Shown: in pieces, positions 37,402 through 44,781 of the stretch
How positions within the stretch are numbered: the first letter of the stretch is position 1
Layout of the letters: every line of letters starts with the position of its first letter
Assembly (NCBI RefSeq): GCF_040049255.1
Contig: NZ_JBDZDR010000004.1
Location: forward strand, 186,001 to 250,000
Source: Pseudaminobacter sp040049255
GTDB lineage: Bacteria > Pseudomonadota > Alphaproteobacteria > Rhizobiales > Rhizobiaceae
Direction of reading: 5' to 3'
DNA: 64,000 nt
Made by a program: the position numbers and the translations under genes
The notes under the pieces: model-generated
Told to the model about the DNA's origin: nothing
Seen by the model: the letters and a program-made list of their open reading frames with translations, nothing else
Database searches by the model: none

Positions 37402-38250
37402 ATGACGACTAGCAGCGCAACTCGCCACGGAGCGCTTCAACCCATCGACCCGATCTGGAGATCGGTGCAGGAGGAGGCAAGGGAAGCCGTATCGCGCGAC
37501 CCGGTGCTTGCCGCCTTCCTCTACTCCACCATCCTGAACCAGGACAGGCTCGAGGATGCGGTGATGCATCGCCTGGCAGAGCGCCTGGCGCACCAGGACC
37601 TCGGTGCCGATCTCATCCGCCAGGCCTTCAAGGCCATGCTGGCCGACAATCCGGGCTGGGCGTCGACAGTGCGGGTGGACATCCAGGCCTATTACGATCG
37701 CGATCCGGCCTGCGACCGCTTCCTGATGCCGATCCTCTATTTCAAGGGCTTCCACGCCATCCAGACACACCGGCTGGCGCATTGGCTGTGGAACTGCGGC
37801 CGGCGTGATTTCGCACTCTATCTTCAGAGCCGCTCCTCTTCCGTCTTCCAGACCGACATTCATCCGGCTTCGAAAATCGGCAAGGGCATTTTCATCGACC
37901 ACGCCACTGGGCTGGTCGTGGGCGAGACGGCGGTGATCGAGGACGACGTTTCCATCCTGCATGGCGTGACGCTGGGCGGTACCGGAAAGGCGGGAGGTGA
38001 CCGTCATCCCAAGATCCGGCACGGCGTGCTGATCGGCGCCGGCGCCAAGATCCTCGGCAACATCGAAGTGGGTCACTGCGCGAAGGTTGCAGCCGGATCG
38101 GTTGTGCTGTCTTCCGTCCCGCACAACAAGACGGTGGCCGGCGTACCGGCCCGTGTCGTGGGTGAAACCGGTTGCGACCAGCCTTCGCGCCAGATGGATC
38201 AGTTCCTGCCCTCGCAGGCCATGGACCACGTTGTCAGTTTCGACATCTAA
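37402..38250 (+). CDS. cysE: Serine O-acetyltransferase
   Basis: A 282-residue hexapeptide-repeat acetyltransferase that makes O-acetylserine for cysteine synthesis. The helical N-terminal domain is followed by the left-handed beta-helix with DHATGLVVGETAVI (catalytic H167), HGVTLGGTGK and GDRHPKI, all conserved. The C-terminus is …VVSFDI: a terminal Ile is what inserts into the CysK active site in the cysteine synthase complex, so a complex with the CysK at 21.0 kb is expected. A GGAG ribosome site precedes ATG. Confidence 0.93.
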   Translation: MTTSSATRHGALQPIDPIWRSVQEEAREAVSRDPVLAAFLYSTILNQDRLEDAVMHRLAERLAHQDLGADLIRQAFKAMLADNPGWASTVRVDIQAYYDRDPACDRFLMPILYFKGFHAIQTHRLAHWLWNCGRRDFALYLQSRSSSVFQTDIHPASKIGKGIFIDHATGLVVGETAVIEDDVSILHGVTLGGTGKAGGDRHPKIRHGVLIGAGAKILGNIEVGHCAKVAAGSVVLSSVPHNKTVAGVPARVVGETGCDQPSRQMDQFLPSQAMDHVVSFDI

Positions 38251-38385
38251 GCTCCGGGGTTCCTGGCAGCTGCTGGCGGGCGCTGCCATTTGTCCGGTGA
38301 GTTTGTGCCGTGCGCCTTTACATTGCCGTTCAAGGCGTGTCAGAAGCGCTGTTCATCGAACCACCCCGCCACCGGGAGAAGAGTG

Positions 38386-38589
38386 TTGAAGCCGGAAGAA
38401 ATCAGAAAACTCGACGCATATTTCAAGCGGACCTTCCAGAATCCGCAGTTGCAGGTCAAGGCGCGGCCGCGCAAGAACGACTCGGCCGAAGTCTATATCG
38501 GCGACGAGTTCCTCGGCATCGTCTTCAAGGATGAGGACGACGGCGACTACAACTTCTCGATGGCCATTCTCGACGTCGATCTGGACTGA
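38386..38589 (+). CDS. DUF3126 family protein
   Basis: A 67-residue protein matching the DUF3126 family found almost only in alphaproteobacteria (MKPEEIRKLDAYFKRTF…, GDEFLGIVFKDEDDGD). Start TTG at 38386 fits GGAG spacing best; GTG at 38383 is equally possible. The fold is an alpha/beta with an acidic C-terminus. No function is established. It follows cysE by about 135 bases on the same strand, a pairing often seen in rhizobia (family knowledge). Confidence 0.85.
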   Translation: MKPEEIRKLDAYFKRTFQNPQLQVKARPRKNDSAEVYIGDEFLGIVFKDEDDGDYNFSMAILDVDLD

Positions 38590-38609
38590 CACCGTCCCTG
38601 CCGGCCGCG

Positions 38610-39344
38610 TCAGCGGCCGGTCTTCACGTATTGCGCGGCCTTGGCCCGCACACTCGCCTCCAGGCGCTGCCAGTCCTCCAGGAGTTCTCTGGAAAATCGG
38701 TAGCTGAGGCTCAGTTCGTCGCCGAGGTGAATGTCGCGCTCGCACGGGGCAAGCGATTCCTCCGCACTCGGGCCGACAAGGCAGCGCGCCACGAAAGGCT
38801 CCTCGCCTGGGCGTTCGGCAACCGCCAGTTCTTCATTGATGTAGCCAGATTTCTCGGTGAATCCGTAGAGCATGAGTCCGCCCGGACCGGCCGTTCCCGG
38901 CCGCTCGATCAAGGAACTGTAGATCGGCGCGAAGCGTCCGCTCATGTCGCGCGACATCATCCGCTCGTCGAAACTGAGAAACAGGATGTGCCGCCCGCCG
39001 TCGGCGTTGTTGAAGTCGTCGCGGGTCGCGCTCGTGTAGCCTTCCATCTCCGGCCAGCGCAAATAGATGTCGAGTCGCGTTGCGATGCCGTCGCGTCTTG
39101 CCTTTTCGAAGCGGATCGCATTTGCCGGCGCCGAAATCACGTTGTTGCCGATCACGACCTCATGCCGACGCGTGTCGTCGGTGTGGCCGGCCAACGCCAG
39201 AGACCGGCCGAGCCAGTTGCCGCCATAGCTGATGGCGGCGGATACTAGCCCGAGCGCGGCGAAGATGTGGAAGACCTTCTTCATCAGCACATTATCGACG
39301 GATCTGACGGCTTCTTGCGGCTGCGGCACGGCGGCCCGCTTCAT
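38610..39344 (-). CDS. Membrane-anchored hypothetical protein
   Basis: A 244-residue protein with a short cytoplasmic N-terminus, one membrane helix (about 22-41: M-K-K-V-F-H-I-F-A-A-L-G-L-V…) and an exported domain. The domain has mixed beta-rich segments (RLDIYLRWPEMEGY, RHILFLSFDERM, GLMLYGFTEKSGYI) and a Cys pair (FVARCLV…LAPCERD) likely forming a disulfide. The start at 39344 follows GGAG. I do not recognise the family. It converges with DUF3126. Envelope function presumed from topology only. Confidence 0.65.
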   Translation of the reverse strand: MKRAAVPQPQEAVRSVDNVLMKKVFHIFAALGLVSAAISYGGNWLGRSLALAGHTDDTRRHEVVIGNNVISAPANAIRFEKARRDGIATRLDIYLRWPEMEGYTSATRDDFNNADGGRHILFLSFDERMMSRDMSGRFAPIYSSLIERPGTAGPGGLMLYGFTEKSGYINEELAVAERPGEEPFVARCLVGPSAEESLAPCERDIHLGDELSLSYRFSRELLEDWQRLEASVRAKAAQYVKTGR

Positions 39345-39507
39345 GGTGGCTCTCCTGGTGGCCGACGCTGCCAACCTTGCAATCTCATGGTAAATGGCTG
39401 GTAAACGAGGGCCCGGTGGAGCAGCTCGGTCACGGCTTGCCGCTGGGCGCTCCGCCCGGCTAGGCTGGTCTCCAGGCCGCGCGCTACATCTCAGGCAGGG
39501 AGAAGAA

Positions 39508-40035
39508 ATGCCTCTTTACGCAATCGATGGGACGAGACCCGAATTCGAGGACGAGCAAAGCAGCTGGATCGCGCCCGACGCAACCGTGATCGGCAGCGTC
39601 GGAATCGGCCGCGACGTGGGCATCTGGTTCGGCTCGGTCATCCGTGGCGACAATGAGCGGATCGAGATCGGCGCCGGCAGCAATATCCAGGAACATACGG
39701 TGATGCACACCGATCCCGGCTTTCCGCTCACGATCGGGCAGGGGTGCACCATCGGCCATCGGGCCATTCTTCACGGCTGCAGCATTGGCGAAAACAGCCT
39801 GATTGGAATGGGCGCGATCGTGCTGAACGGAGCGAAGATCGGCAGGAACTGCCTGGTCGGGGCGGGCGCCCTGGTCACCGAGGGCAAGGAGTTTCCGGAC
39901 AATTCGCTGATCGTGGGTTCGCCGGCAAAAGTGGTGCGCATGCTGGACGATCAGGCAGTCGAACGACTGCGTGAGTCTGCGACGCACTATGTCGAGAACG
40001 CCAGGCGGTTCAAGGCAGGGCTGCAGAAGCTCTGA
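39508..40035 (+). CDS. Gamma-carbonic-anhydrase-like protein
   Basis: A 175-residue left-handed beta-helix trimer subunit of the gamma-carbonic anhydrase family (YrdA/CaiE-like). Zinc ligands appear as His in TVMHTD and in IGHRAILHGC, and hexapeptide repeats run through residues 20-130; the C-terminal helix (VERLRESATHYVENARRFK) packs on the outside. Carbonic anhydrase activity is not certain in this subgroup. ATG at 39508 follows GGGAGAAGAA. Two hairpins follow the gene, one for each strand. Confidence 0.85.
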   Translation: MPLYAIDGTRPEFEDEQSSWIAPDATVIGSVGIGRDVGIWFGSVIRGDNERIEIGAGSNIQEHTVMHTDPGFPLTIGQGCTIGHRAILHGCSIGENSLIGMGAIVLNGAKIGRNCLVGAGALVTEGKEFPDNSLIVGSPAKVVRMLDDQAVERLRESATHYVENARRFKAGLQKL

Positions 40036-40065
40036 GCCGGCCCCGCGGCTTTCGTTTCGGGCAAG

Positions 40066-40102
40066 AAAAAGGGAGCCGGCCCTATTGGGGAAGCCGGCTC
40101 CC
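40066..40102 (-). terminator. Terminator for the BTLCP gene
   Basis: GGGAGCCGGC (40071-40080) and GCCGGCTCCC (40093-40102) form a 10-pair stem; read on the minus strand it ends in TTTTTC (40070-40066 region). It lies downstream of the minus-strand peptidase. Confidence 0.7.
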
Positions 40103-40106
40103 AAAG

Positions 40107-40145
40107 CCCGGTCTTTGGGGAAGGGGGGACAGGACCGGGTTTTCT
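40107..40145 (+). terminator. Terminator after the gamma-carbonic-anhydrase-like gene
   Basis: CCCGGTC (40107-40113) pairs with GACCGGG (40133-40139), followed by TTTTCTG. The loop is 19 bases, so moderate. Confidence 0.55.
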
Positions 40146-40155
40146 GTCGTCCCGC

Positions 40156-40779
40156 TCAATACAAGCTTGCCACCGCGTCGGCACGGCCGTCGTTAATCTG
40201 CATCCAGACGCCGGAATGCCGCTCCGACTGGCGCTTCAGATAGGTGTATTCAGTGTCGGTCCAGGCCAGCACTCGCGGCTCCAGATTGTCGAGAATGAAG
40301 TCGCCATGGCTGGTCCGGACGGTCAGAACGGCGTGGCCGTCGCCGTTGGACTGGCGCACCACCGTCATCAGCAGGTCGCCCGGCTGCAGGCCTAGCGCCA
40401 TCAGGCGACGGCGCTTCTCCAGCGCGTAGTCCTCGCAGTCGCCGAAGCCGTTTTCGGGATAAGCCCAGTGCTCCTCTTCGCCGTAGTTCTCCATGTCGGT
40501 GCGCGGCTGGATCTGGCTGTTGACTTCATTGTTCACGGCAACGATCGCAGCCCAAAGCTTGCGCGTCAGCTCAAGCTCGGAGTTCCTCTCCGTCTTCTGG
40601 CTGCACTCCTTCGGCAGCTGGCGGCAGAGATCATAATGCCCCACCGGCTGCGTCGTGCGTGCGCCCACCTGCATGAATGCTTCGGCGGCGTAAGCCTCTC
40701 CGGCCAGCCCGCCAAGGCCCAGAAACGCCGCTACGACCAACGCCAGTCTTTTTGTTCTTGTCACTGTGACACATCCCAT
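40156..40779 (-). CDS. Bacterial transglutaminase-like cysteine peptidase (BTLCP)
   Basis: A 207-residue exported peptidase with signal peptide (about 8-32). The triad of the LapG-type BTLCP family is visible: C115 (GDCEDYALEKR), H149 (GHAVLTV) and D164 (ILDNLEP); C52 and C59 may form a disulfide. LapG cleaves surface adhesins under c-di-GMP control, but no LapD partner is present here, so the target is open. The start is uncertain: ATG 40779 lacks a ribosome site and an in-frame GTG follows; two dyads (40759-40771 and 40785-40795) overlap this start. Confidence 0.8.
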   Translation of the reverse strand: MGCVTVTRTKRLALVVAAFLGLGGLAGEAYAAEAFMQVGARTTQPVGHYDLCRQLPKECSQKTERNSELELTRKLWAAIVAVNNEVNSQIQPRTDMENYGEEEHWAYPENGFGDCEDYALEKRRRLMALGLQPGDLLMTVVRQSNGDGHAVLTVRTSHGDFILDNLEPRVLAWTDTEYTYLKRQSERHSGVWMQINDGRADAVASLY

Positions 40780-41095
40780 TTGCGGTCACACTGACACGAG
40801 CGGATTTATTCCACGCAAAACATCGCCGTAGATGTTGAGTGAAATGCGCGTCAAATGAAGTAGTTATTTGAGGAAACTAATAATAAAATTGAATGCAAAT
40901 TTTCTGAAAAATTGAACGGATTCTGATGGAAACCGTTCACCTTCGTGGCTACGCCCAGTGCCCGGCCGGTTCCAATTGCTCGCGGCAGGGGCGGCGCGTA
41001 TGCTGTGCTGATTAGCGTGCGCCCGAGCTTAGCTGGAAGGCGGCTGCTTGGGAGTTATTTCAAATGCGACTTCAGCCCGCACGGAGGAGTGCGCA
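40780..41095. other. AT-rich gene-free stretch with paired dyads
   Basis: About 316 bases, including the most AT-rich segment of the window (about 40800-40930). Near the BTLCP start lie TGTCAC-T-GTGACA (40759-40771) and GTCA-CAC-TGAC (40785-40795), centres 25 bases apart, resembling a pair of operator sites. The right half is ordinary and leads into a strong ribosome site for the next gene. No gene seen. Confidence 0.4.
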
Positions 41096-41566
41096 ATGAA
41101 GAACGACGTCAGTAAGGCCGATCTCCAGGATCAAGACAGGCAGGCAATCAGGGCGCTGATCGCGCGGCAGTTTTCAAGCTTGAGCTGGACGCCGAACAAT
41201 CCAGGCGACTGGGATGCCTTCTCGGCAGACTTCGTGCCCGAAGCGTTTCTCTATGCCAGCGCCCGGCCTTCGCGCGGCCAGACGGTCCAGGCGTTCATGG
41301 ATCGCATGAAGAACCTGGAGCAGACCACGCTAAGAATGTTCCAGGAATCGCTTGAGCGCTGCGAGATTTGCGTGTTCGGCAATGTCGCGGTGGCAGCCGC
41401 TGTTTGCGAGCAGGTCGAAAACGCCGGCCGGGCAAATCGCACCGTGGAAATGTTCCTGCTGGTGCGCAACGACGATGGTTGGCGCATAGCTTCCCAGGCC
41501 TGGGACATGGAAACCCAGGCCAAGCGCATTCCAGAGCGGTTCTTTCCCGACGAGACGGAAGATTAG
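41096..41566 (+). CDS. SnoaL/NTF2-like protein
   Basis: A 156-residue protein of the NTF2-like superfamily (DUF4440/SnoaL type): helical start with IRALIARQFSSL, the conserved W-D-A-F-S-A-D-F pattern, then beta strands ending VEMFLLVRNDDGWRIASQAWD, typical of the cone fold. Family members are isomerases, hydrolases or binding proteins, so no reaction can be named. Start at 41096 behind GGAGGAG. Its end is eight bases from the end of the convergent PilZ gene. Confidence 0.8.
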   Translation: MKNDVSKADLQDQDRQAIRALIARQFSSLSWTPNNPGDWDAFSADFVPEAFLYASARPSRGQTVQAFMDRMKNLEQTTLRMFQESLERCEICVFGNVAVAAAVCEQVENAGRANRTVEMFLLVRNDDGWRIASQAWDMETQAKRIPERFFPDETED

Positions 41567-41573
41567 TCGCGCC

Positions 41574-42179
41574 TCAGGAAAACTCGGAATCGAGCGTTTC
41601 CGGCCTCTGCACCACTGCGAACTCGACGGCGATGCCCTCTTCGAAGTGGCGAACCACCTGGCCGCGCATGGTTCCGAGCATCACCTGCACGCCCAAGGCG
41701 GGCTTCACCTCTATTTCGATGGCTGCGCCCGACAGCGACAGATCGATGATCCGGCAGTCATACTGGCGACCGTCCGCCAGCCGCAGCGTGCTCATCGGCT
41801 TGCGCGGCGACACGCGTTCGTGCCTGCGGTCTTCCGGCAGGTCCAGTTCGTGCTTGTTGGCCAGCCAGGTCAACTGCGCGGCGAGCTTGTCCCGCTTGCG
41901 GTCCGAGGCCGCGATGGTCATGGCAAAGCCGTTCGGCAGCAGTCGGGTGATGGCGCCTTCCACGCGGCCGATGTGATCGAGATAGGCGATCACCTTTTGT
42001 CCGGGCTGGCCCATTCCGTTGCACAAAAGGGCTACGCTGCCCGGCGACATGTCTATGACCTTGCAGGGATGCTCGCTGCGGTCTTCCAGCATCAGCCGCC
42101 CATGGATATGGACGCGAACGCGTTGGAAATTGCGCTTCTCGACCGTTGACGGCGCTTGGCTGATCGCCGCTGCTCTCAT
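41574..42179 (-). CDS. Double PilZ-domain protein
   Basis: A 201-residue cytoplasmic protein with two PilZ-like domains. Domain one: RNFQR (16-20) and DMSPGS (43-48), an imperfect D-x-S-x-x-G. Domain two: RRHER (118-122) and DLSLSG (146-151), a perfect c-di-GMP-binding pair. So the second domain should bind c-di-GMP and the first may be degenerate. ATG at 42179 (with AGGGG) is preferred over an upstream TTG. Two TTAACC repeats 20 bases apart lie upstream. Output partner unknown. Confidence 0.85.
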   Translation of the reverse strand: MRAAAISQAPSTVEKRNFQRVRVHIHGRLMLEDRSEHPCKVIDMSPGSVALLCNGMGQPGQKVIAYLDHIGRVEGAITRLLPNGFAMTIAASDRKRDKLAAQLTWLANKHELDLPEDRRHERVSPRKPMSTLRLADGRQYDCRIIDLSLSGAAIEIEVKPALGVQVMLGTMRGQVVRHFEEGIAVEFAVVQRPETLDSEFS

Positions 42180-42228
42180 GACTGCCCCTGTCGCATGCAA
42201 ACGGCCACGCGCTTTCGCGCGGCGGCAG

Positions 42229-42254
42229 GGTTAATTTAGTCGCCTAGAGGTTAA
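42229..42254 (-). promoter_or_regulatory. Direct TTAACC repeats upstream of the PilZ gene
   Basis: On the minus strand TTAACC occurs at 42254-42249 and 42234-42229, 20 bases (two helical turns) apart and 50-75 bases before the PilZ ATG. TTAACC is the core of the half-site TTAACCAT used by CtrA in Hyphomicrobiales. The flanking AT is missing, so CtrA control is only a possibility. Confidence 0.3.
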
Positions 42255-42288
42255 CAACGGGTAAGACGGCCCAGGGGGGCAGGGCCCA

Positions 42289-42924
42289 CTACTCCTCGCG
42301 GCCGCCCTTCAGCACCACCAGATGGCGGACGCGCTTCGCACCCAGCGACTTCATCGAATCGGAAAGGGCGTGGTCGCTCGGCGCCAGCGAGGGCACGGGG
42401 ATCTCGGGCCGGTTCTTCAGGAACATCGGCTCACGGTCGGGATTGATTACGCGCACCGAGTCGATCATCGCGTCGACGAGCGGGTCGGCGCCCAGCCAGA
42501 ACGGCCTTTCGCAGGGGCTGACGATGCCCAGCGCGCGTGGGCTTTCAGGTCCGCCATCCAAGGGCAGAAGCAGAAGCTCGAAGGGGTTGATGCGGCTGTT
42601 CGAGGAGTATCCGTCGAAAGCGATGGTGACGACGGACTTGGCATGAAAAACACCATGGGTCAGGCGGGCGACCAGCCTCTGATCCTTTTCGCGCCACAGC
42701 GACGGGAAGCAGAAGCCTTTCAATTCGCGCCCATAGGTCGCGCACAGGCGAGTGCCGGCCAGGCGGAAAACGGCCTCGCCGCGGCTGTCCTGCTCCAGGA
42801 TAAACGTGTCGGCCAGCAGGGTCTTGATCTCGGCCGGCTCGATTTCGGTCCGCTTGGGCGCGGGACGCCCATTCCGCAATCGGTTCCAATAGTGGAACAG
42901 TTTGATCGATCCGTCTTGTTTCAT
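42289..42924 (-). CDS. PAS_5-family protein
   Basis: A 211-residue soluble protein of the alphaproteobacterial PAS_5 family: LFHYWNRLRNGRPAPKRTEIEP, then ADTFILEQDSRGEAVFRLAGTRLCATYGRELKG are characteristic, forming a single PAS-like sensor domain without output domain. Related proteins (MopJ-like) affect cell-cycle or motility regulation; no such role is shown here. ATG at 42924 follows GGAG. It is followed on its strand by the PilZ gene, which may share its transcript. Confidence 0.8.
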   Translation of the reverse strand: MKQDGSIKLFHYWNRLRNGRPAPKRTEIEPAEIKTLLADTFILEQDSRGEAVFRLAGTRLCATYGRELKGFCFPSLWREKDQRLVARLTHGVFHAKSVVTIAFDGYSSNSRINPFELLLLPLDGGPESPRALGIVSPCERPFWLGADPLVDAMIDSVRVINPDREPMFLKNRPEIPVPSLAPSDHALSDSMKSLGAKRVRHLVVLKGGREE

Positions 42925-43036
42925 GCTGCTCCGCTCCGCGCAGTCTGTCGTCTTGTGTCCCATCGGCGAACAGAAAGGCGTTGTTCGAGGAACTACATGC
43001 TTGGCGAGGCAGGTTGCGTGCCAGACCTGTTATCGG

Positions 43037-43071
43037 TTTGTTAACCGTTCCGGGCCGTTAAGGTTAACAAA
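43037..43071. repeat. Perfect inverted repeat TTTGTTAACC / GGTTAACAAA
   Basis: Ten-base arms at 43037-43046 and 43062-43071 with a 15-base spacer, between the PAS_5 gene start and the candidate RNA. The arms contain TTAACC, as upstream of the PilZ gene. Likely an operator or promoter-associated dyad; it could also fold in RNA. Confidence 0.5.
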
Positions 43072-43107
43072 TGGTTGATGTTGCCCGGCAATCCATGCTG
43101 TGGCACG

Positions 43108-43217
43108 CTGAAGTCATCGGTAGCCAAGGCTGCCGCAGCACTTCAGTCAAAAGATTTGGGGCGAGCAGGGGGGCTCGACCAGCCGTCCAGAGGAAAACTT
43201 TGGACGGCTTTTCTTTA
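43108..43217 (+). ncRNA. Candidate small RNA ending in an orphan terminator
   Basis: No plus-strand gene precedes the strong terminator at 43181-43217, and the interval upstream folds into successive hairpins: CTGAAGT/ACTTCAG (43108-43114 with 43140-43146, with an inner GGTAG/CTGCC), CGAGC/GCTCG (43162-43166 with 43173-43177), then the terminator. Three modules and a T run are typical of trans-acting small RNAs. The 5' end is unknown and may reach the inverted repeat at 43071. The alternative is a rhomboid leader with attenuation, as the rhomboid starts 32 bases later. I do not recognise a known family. Confidence 0.42.
43181..43217 (+). terminator. Orphan Rho-independent terminator upstream of the rhomboid gene
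   Basis: AGCCGTCCAGAG (43181-43192) pairs with CTTTGGACGGCT (43198-43209; one wobble), loop GAAAA, then TTTCTTTA. It cannot serve the minus-strand PAS_5 gene. Confidence 0.8.
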
Positions 43218-43248
43218 TGATTCGCCTGTGCTGCGTTAAAGGCGACGT

Positions 43249-44007
43249 ATGACACGACGCTCGGAAGCCGGAATGCAGGCCAACAATCCCCAGGATCCCC
43301 CCCACACAAACCGCCCCACGCCGGGCGGCCGCGAGCCCGTCTTCAATCTGCCGAGCATTGTCTTGCTGGCCGTCGCGCTCTGCGTGGGGGTCCACCTCTT
43401 GCGGCTCTATGTGCTTACGCCGCAGCAAGATCTGGCGCTGCTGGTGCGTGCCGCCTTCATACCGATCCGCTATTCAGCGCCGGACGGAATCGACATCTAC
43501 GCCTTCACCAGCCCGTTCACCTATGCCTTCCTGCATGGCAGTTTCGCCCACCTCATCGTCAACATGATCTGGCTGGCTGCATTCGGCTCGCCCTTGGCCA
43601 ACCGGCTGGGCCCTGCGCGTTTTGCCCTGTTCTGGGCGGTTTGCGGTCTGGCCGCGGTGGCGCTTCACTACAGCGTGCACCAGCTCGATCCTTCGCCGGT
43701 GATCGGGGCCTCCGGTGCGATTGCCGGCATGATGGGAGCGGCTGCCCGATTCGGGTTCGTCATCGATCGGTCGTCGGGCAAAGCCGCCTTTTCCGGCAAC
43801 CCGCTGCCGGTGAAGATGGTGTTCCGCTCGCGCACCGTCATGACCTTCCTGATCGTCTGGATGGTCATCAATTTCGTCACCGGCGTTGTAAGCTTCGTGC
43901 CCGGGGTGTCGGACCGGATCGCCTGGGAGGCCCATGTCGGCGGCTTTGTCGTGGGCTTCTTCGGCATCCAGTTCTTTGATCGCAGGCGCCGAGCCGCAGA
44001 ACGGTAG
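43249..44007 (+). CDS. Rhomboid-family intramembrane serine protease
   Basis: A 252-residue inner-membrane protease with about six to seven helices. The catalytic dyad is S155 (VIGASGAIAG) and H229 (EAHVGG); H96/H101 and N105 (HGSFAHLIVN) supply the oxyanion-side conserved residues. The N-terminal 30 residues are Pro-rich and cytoplasmic. ATG at 43249 follows AAAGGCGA. Rhomboids cleave membrane proteins near their helices; the substrate is unknown. An orphan terminator lies between it and any upstream promoter. Confidence 0.9.
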   Translation: MTRRSEAGMQANNPQDPPHTNRPTPGGREPVFNLPSIVLLAVALCVGVHLLRLYVLTPQQDLALLVRAAFIPIRYSAPDGIDIYAFTSPFTYAFLHGSFAHLIVNMIWLAAFGSPLANRLGPARFALFWAVCGLAAVALHYSVHQLDPSPVIGASGAIAGMMGAAARFGFVIDRSSGKAAFSGNPLPVKMVFRSRTVMTFLIVWMVINFVTGVVSFVPGVSDRIAWEAHVGGFVVGFFGIQFFDRRRRAAER

Positions 44008-44113
44008 AACTGCCCTCCCGTTGCCGGCGTCTCGTTCGGCCTTGAAATGAGGGGCACGTGGGCGCACCATAAGGCCCTTGGCCATTTCGGGCTGCAAGTC
44101 AGAGGAGGCCGCC

Positions 44114-44545
44114 ATGACGGTGAAGGCGATTCTCGAGGCGAAGGGGCACGAAGTTTTTACGCTCGGCCCCAACGAGCGGTTGGCGGAAGCAATCAGGCGG
44201 CTTGCGGAGCACAGGGTCGGCGCCCTGGTGATCACCAACAACGATCGCAAGGTCGTCGGCATCCTGTCGGAACGCGATGTCGTTCGTGTACTGGCCAGGG
44301 AAGGGGCGGCGGCGCTGGAACAGCCGGTGCGCGCGGTGATGACGCCCAAGGTCAATATCTGCAACGAAAACCACACCGTCCACGAGATCATGGAGATCAT
44401 GACCAAGGGGCGGTTCCGCCACCTGCCGGTGGAAAAGGACGGCCGGCTGGACGGCATCGTTTCGATCGGCGACGTGGTCAAGCGGCGGATCGAGGACGTC
44501 GAGCGCGAGGCCGAGGAGATGAAAACCTACATCGCCACGGCCTGA
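44114..44545 (+). CDS. CBS-domain pair protein
   Basis: A 143-residue stand-alone Bateman module: first CBS with LAEHRVGALVITNNDRKVVGILSERDVVRVLA, second with RFRHLPVEKDGRLDGIVSIGDVVKRRI. It binds adenine nucleotides and regulates partner proteins. The start at 44114 follows AGAGGAGG, and the earlier ATG at 44078 was rejected as it lacks a ribosome site. It precedes gatB by 236 bases on the same strand; that gap has no recognisable gene. Confidence 0.9.
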   Translation: MTVKAILEAKGHEVFTLGPNERLAEAIRRLAEHRVGALVITNNDRKVVGILSERDVVRVLAREGAAALEQPVRAVMTPKVNICNENHTVHEIMEIMTKGRFRHLPVEKDGRLDGIVSIGDVVKRRIEDVEREAEEMKTYIATA

Positions 44546-44781
44546 TGCGAGGGTGCCGACCGGTGTCCGAGGCGCCGCCCGGCGCGAGCTGTTGTGGTGC
44601 GCGGGTGGGTTTTCCAGCCTCTCAGAGATGCCTATATGCGCGGCTTCCGAAGCTGCAGATCGTCCAGTTTTTGCGGAAAGCTTGCAACAGCCGGCCGATT
44701 GATCTAGCGAAAGTCAGCTTTCTGTTGATCCGCGAGCATCGGCTGATCCGCGGATTAGGTCCCAAACGTTTCCGGAACGCC

